Assembly (NCBI GenBank): GCA_959020035.1
Contig: CAUEQX010000073.1
Coordinates: 1 to 9,243 of the forward strand
Source: an uncultured Collinsella sp.
Lineage (GTDB): Bacteria > Actinomycetota > Coriobacteriia > Coriobacteriales > Coriobacteriaceae
DNA: 9,243 nucleotides
Reading direction: 5' to 3'
Shown here: one piece after another, positions 6,830 through 9,243 of the stretch
Numbering within the stretch: the stretch's first letter is position 1
Layout of the letters: each line of letters begins with the position of its first letter
The notes under the pieces: generated by a model
What the model was told of the DNA's origin: nothing
Databases searched by the model: none
What the model saw: only the letters and a program-made list of their open reading frames with translations
Made by a program: the position numbers and the translations under genes

Positions 6830-6851
6830 CTGCTGTAGAATTACATATAAG
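6819..6851 (+). promoter_or_regulatory. Candidate promoter region of the small membrane gene
   Basis: Several partial matches overlap here. TAGAAT (6836-6841) and TATAAG (6846-6851) are each 5/6 -10 matches but lack a good -35. TTGAAA (6819-6824) is a good -35 but its 17-base partner is the poor TACATA (6842-6847). A promoter somewhere here is likely because the gene stands alone on this strand; the exact choice cannot be made by eye. Confidence 0.35.
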
Positions 6852-6873
6852 AGTCACCCGGAAGGAGCGATCG

Positions 6874-7113
6874 ATGAAAAGCAAACGATTTTTCCTCAAT
6901 GCACTTCTGTTAGCGGCACTTTTAACGCTTTTGGCTTTCACCTGCTGGTACGCAAACCAACCAGCATTTGGCTACGTGTTGTATGCAGTAATGTCCGGCG
7001 ATAAGGCTTATTACACTCTACGCGCAATTGACATTCTCTTTTTCTATGTTGCCGGCCCCTTATCAATCGCTTTGCTCGCGTTTCTTGTCATTTTCAACTT
7101 CAAGAAACGTTAA
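6874..7113 (+). CDS. Small two-helix membrane protein of unknown function
   Basis: This 79 aa gene is the only one on the plus strand. A textbook AAGGAG (6862-6867) lies six bases before the ATG. I do not recognise a family. The short N-terminus MKSKR is positive, followed by a hydrophobic helix at about 6-27. A loop of about 25 residues (YANQPAFGY..MSGDKAYYTLR) leads to a second helix at about 52-75 and a basic end, NFKKR. The positive-inside rule puts both ends in the cytoplasm and the loop outside. The first helix could instead be a signal peptide, but no clear cleavage motif is seen. GC is about 43% by hand count against roughly 60% or more in neighbours, with AT-rich codons, which suggests acquisition or a relaxed small-gene composition. 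Its 3' end is 6 bases from the end of the opposing transporter gene, with no terminator between. Confidence 0.8.
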   Translation: MKSKRFFLNALLLAALLTLLAFTCWYANQPAFGYVLYAVMSGDKAYYTLRAIDILFFYVAGPLSIALLAFLVIFNFKKR

Positions 7114-7119
7114 TAGGAC

Positions 7120-8532
7120 CTACTTAGAATCCGAGTCGTCCATGGAGCCGTCGATGCCGGTTTTGGTATCGTCGTCCGTGTTGGAGTCATCGTCCTTGAC
7201 AAAGGGGTTCTTGAAGAAGCCCGTGGCATCGGGTTGCAAACCCGAGAGCTTGATCCAAGGATTATCGAACTCGGGCTTAGGCATCGCCTGGGCCTCGGGC
7301 GCGGTCTCGTTGCCGATGAGCTCGGACTCGTATATGAAGGTGTCATCGCCGAGCGCGTCGTAGGCGGCGACCGGGTTGCCCTCGGCATCGCGGTACGGTG
7401 TGCCCTTAAACACGGCGCCGTCATAGGCCACAAGCTGGCGGCCGGTCTCATTCTCGAAGTAGTACACGAAGATACCCTTGAGGGCCGCGCACAGTGGGAT
7501 GGCAATAATCATGCCGATGGGGCCCATGAGTGCCGAGCCAATAACGAGCGCCGTGAGGCTCATGATGGGATGCACCTGCACCGAGCTCTGCATGACCTTA
7601 GGCGAAATCACGTTGTCAGTGACGTTTTGCGCGACCATCGTCACGATGAGCGTCCATAACGCCAACATGGGGCTGAACATGAAACCAAGCACTGTGGCGA
7701 TTGCTGCGCTCACCCAAGGACCGACGACCGGAACCAAATGCATGATGCCGGTAAAGATAGCCATGAGCGCCGCATACGGATGGCCGATGATCATAAAACC
7801 GATAAAGGCGAGGAAACCACCGCAGATGGACGTCACGACCATACCGCGCATGTAGCCGCCGACAGAGCGAGAAAGGATGGCGACCATAAAGCGGTACGAG
7901 GTCTCCTTCTCCTGACCGATAATGGTGCAAATCTCGTGGTGCATGCGAGGGTAGTCGCAGGCCATCCAGTAGGCAAGCACCAGACCAAGGAAGATGACGA
8001 ACAACTGCGAGGCCGTGTTGGTAATGAGCGGGAATACACCGCGACCAAGCTCGGCAGCGATTTGCGAGACGTACTTGGACGCCACGGTAACCAGCGACGA
8101 AAGATTATCGTCCAGATACTCCATGAGCGGCGTGTTGTTAAGCGTCTTGACATGCGAGACCATCTCGTTGAGGTCGCCGCCCGCAACACGAAGTTGCTCG
8201 GGCAGGCGGCTCAGGACTTCCATGATCTGACCAAAGAGAATCGGCGACAAGATGCAAACGACACCGACGAGCACGGCAACAACAACAATAAGCGCGATAA
8301 GCGAACCGATGCCGCGATTCACGCCATGGTGCTCGAGCCAGTTGGTGATCGGGGACATCACAAAGGCAATGATGGAACCAACAGCGAGAAACTCGATAAC
8401 CGGCGCCAGGATGCCCATAAGGTTAAAGATGACAGCGGCGATGACAATGCAGCCGACAACAGCCCAAATGCGAAGCGTCAGAATGCGGGTGTCGCGCAGA
8501 ACGCGATCGGTTTGTTGGGGGTGCTCACTCAT
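7120..8532 (-). CDS. AI-2E (PerM/UPF0118) family transporter with acidic C-terminal tail
   Basis: A 470 aa inner-membrane protein. The family layout is visible: hydrophobic helices at about 22-42, 43-62 and 76-100, an amphipathic periplasmic-type segment at about 101-165, then helices at 172-190, 228-250, 252-272, 273-300 and 325-355. Family motifs include HLVPVVGPWVSAAIA (265-279) and VHPIMSLTALVIGSALMGPIGM (320-341, read in two halves). Members have been linked to AI-2 export, Na+/H+ antiport or osmotic tolerance, so the substrate here is unknown. After residue 360 comes a hydrophilic tail of about 110 residues ending in a run rich in D, S and T (447-470), longer than in typical members. 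The ATG at 8532 overlaps the sigma factor stop as ATGA with only a distant GGAG upstream, so its translation is probably coupled to the sigma gene. Confidence 0.92.
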   Translation of the reverse strand: MSEHPQQTDRVLRDTRILTLRIWAVVGCIVIAAVIFNLMGILAPVIEFLAVGSIIAFVMSPITNWLEHHGVNRGIGSLIALIVVVAVLVGVVCILSPILFGQIMEVLSRLPEQLRVAGGDLNEMVSHVKTLNNTPLMEYLDDNLSSLVTVASKYVSQIAAELGRGVFPLITNTASQLFVIFLGLVLAYWMACDYPRMHHEICTIIGQEKETSYRFMVAILSRSVGGYMRGMVVTSICGGFLAFIGFMIIGHPYAALMAIFTGIMHLVPVVGPWVSAAIATVLGFMFSPMLALWTLIVTMVAQNVTDNVISPKVMQSSVQVHPIMSLTALVIGSALMGPIGMIIAIPLCAALKGIFVYYFENETGRQLVAYDGAVFKGTPYRDAEGNPVAAYDALGDDTFIYESELIGNETAPEAQAMPKPEFDNPWIKLSGLQPDATGFFKNPFVKDDDSNTDDDTKTGIDGSMDDSDSK

Positions 8533-9243
8533 GAACGAACCATCACTCCGTCGGGGTCGATCTTGTCCTGAATCTTCTTAAGCGTGCGTCGCAGCAGACG
8601 CGAAACCTGCACCTGAGAAATACCCAGCTTCTTGGCGATCTCGATCTGGGTCATGCCCTTCACAAAGCGCAGCTCGATCACCTCGCGCTCGCGCGGCGAG
8701 AAATCACGGATGGCTTCCTCGATCACTAGGCGGTCATCGGTAAAGTCGAGCTCGTTATCATCGTCGGCGTAACGGTCGAGAATCGAGGGCGCATCGTCGG
8801 AATCGGACGCACCAGGAGCCTCGATGGGCACCGAGGTATAGGCCGAAGACGATTCCATAGCCTCGAGGACCTCATCGACAGTCACATCTAGATACTCAGC
8901 GATCTCCTCAACCTTGGGCGAACGCTGCAGCTCGTTGGTAAGTTTGTCAGTAGCTTGGTTGACCTTGGCCGAGAGCTCCTGCAGACGGCGCGGCACGCGC
9001 ACGCTCCAACCCTTGTCGCGGAAGTGACGCTTGATCTCGCCCAGGATGGTAGGCGTGGCAAACGTGGTGAACTCGAGTCCGCGCTCGGGATCAAAGCGGT
9101 CGATTGCTTTAAGCAAACCCAGGTATCCGACCTGCATCAGGTCGTCGAGCGGCTCACCGCGGTTCTTAAATTTGTTGGCAAGAAACCTTACCAGGTTCAT
9201 ATGGGACATAACGAGCTGCTCGCGTGCGTCCGGATCACCGGTC
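8529..9243 (-). CDS. SigB/SigF-type alternative sigma factor, 5' end outside window
   Basis: The visible part is 237 aa, and the frame stays open through the right edge. The residues before the internal ATG at 9209 read TGDPDAREQLV. This matches the conserved start of region 2 in SigB/SigF/SigG proteins, so the true start is beyond 9243. Counting from the M at 9209, region 2 runs through LMQVGYLGLLKAIDRFDPERG (24-44) and FTTFATPTILGEIKRHFRDKGWSVRVPRRLQEL (47-79, read in parts). Region 3 has NELQRSPKVEEIAEYL (92-107). Region 4 has a helix-turn-helix in MTQIEIAKKLGISQVQVSRLL (186-206). It directs RNA polymerase to stress, stationary-phase or development promoters, and its relatives are held by RsbW/SpoIIAB-type anti-sigma kinases, usually encoded just upstream (outside this window). 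An acidic linker (DSDDAPSILDRYADDDNE, 136-153) separates regions 3 and 4. Confidence 0.93.
   Translation of the reverse strand, partial: TGDPDAREQLVMSHMNLVRFLANKFKNRGEPLDDLMQVGYLGLLKAIDRFDPERGLEFTTFATPTILGEIKRHFRDKGWSVRVPRRLQELSAKVNQATDKLTNELQRSPKVEEIAEYLDVTVDEVLEAMESSSAYTSVPIEAPGASDSDDAPSILDRYADDDNELDFTDDRLVIEEAIRDFSPREREVIELRFVKGMTQIEIAKKLGISQVQVSRLLRRTLKKIQDKIDPDGVMVRS

Larger units (their letters stand above)
6782..6873. other. AT-rich intergenic segment upstream of the small membrane gene
   Basis: The whole span between alaS and the small gene (6680-6873) is under 200 bases. This right part holds the inverted repeat, the candidate plus-strand promoter and the ribosome binding site at 6862-6867. 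No tRNA cloverleaf or riboswitch-like set of helices was recognised in it. Confidence 0.6.

Noticed and set aside
7738..8571. Plus-strand 277-codon frame opposite the AI-2E transporter
   Set aside because: A very hydrophilic Asp/His/Arg-rich product, typical of the antisense of a hydrophobic membrane gene; no motif.

Overview
The window looks like chromosomal DNA of a high-GC, actinobacterial-type organism. A member of the Coriobacteriia (the Collinsella/Olsenella kind) is my best guess. The basis is the SigB/SigF-type sigma factor, the alaS-ruvX-mltG-yqeG-aroK gene order and the GC-rich codon use. No rRNA or other taxonomic marker is present, so this is inference. All recognisable housekeeping genes lie on the minus strand, so the window reads from right to left in transcription order.

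Right end (9243 to 7120): a stress-type alternative sigma factor, cut at its N-terminus by the window edge, overlaps by ATGA with an eight-helix AI-2E/PerM-family membrane protein that has an unusual acidic C-terminal tail. Middle (7119 to 6680): an AT-rich island holds one small plus-strand gene for a two-helix membrane protein of unknown function. It converges on the transporter gene with a 6-base gap. A minus-strand intrinsic terminator and a probable alaS promoter follow. The terminator lies beyond the small gene, so read-through from the transporter gene would produce RNA antisense to the whole small gene.

Left two thirds (6679 to 42): a compact minus-strand operon, alaS, ruvX, mltG, yqeG, aroK and an aroB-like gene, with junctions of 17, -8, 1, 8 and -4 bases. 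It combines alanine charging, a RuvX/YqgF nuclease-fold protein, peptidoglycan glycan-strand termination, a HAD phosphatase and the shikimate pathway. The block alaS-ruvX-mltG is also conserved in Firmicutes.

The most interesting item is the last gene. It is clearly built on the 3-dehydroquinate synthase fold and is translationally coupled to an intact shikimate kinase. However, all three zinc ligands, the GGG nucleotide loop and most catalytic residues are replaced, and five cysteines fill the stretch that normally binds NAD. It looks like a retained pseudoenzyme or a repurposed protein. No rRNA, tRNA, CRISPR array, insertion sequence or attachment site was seen.
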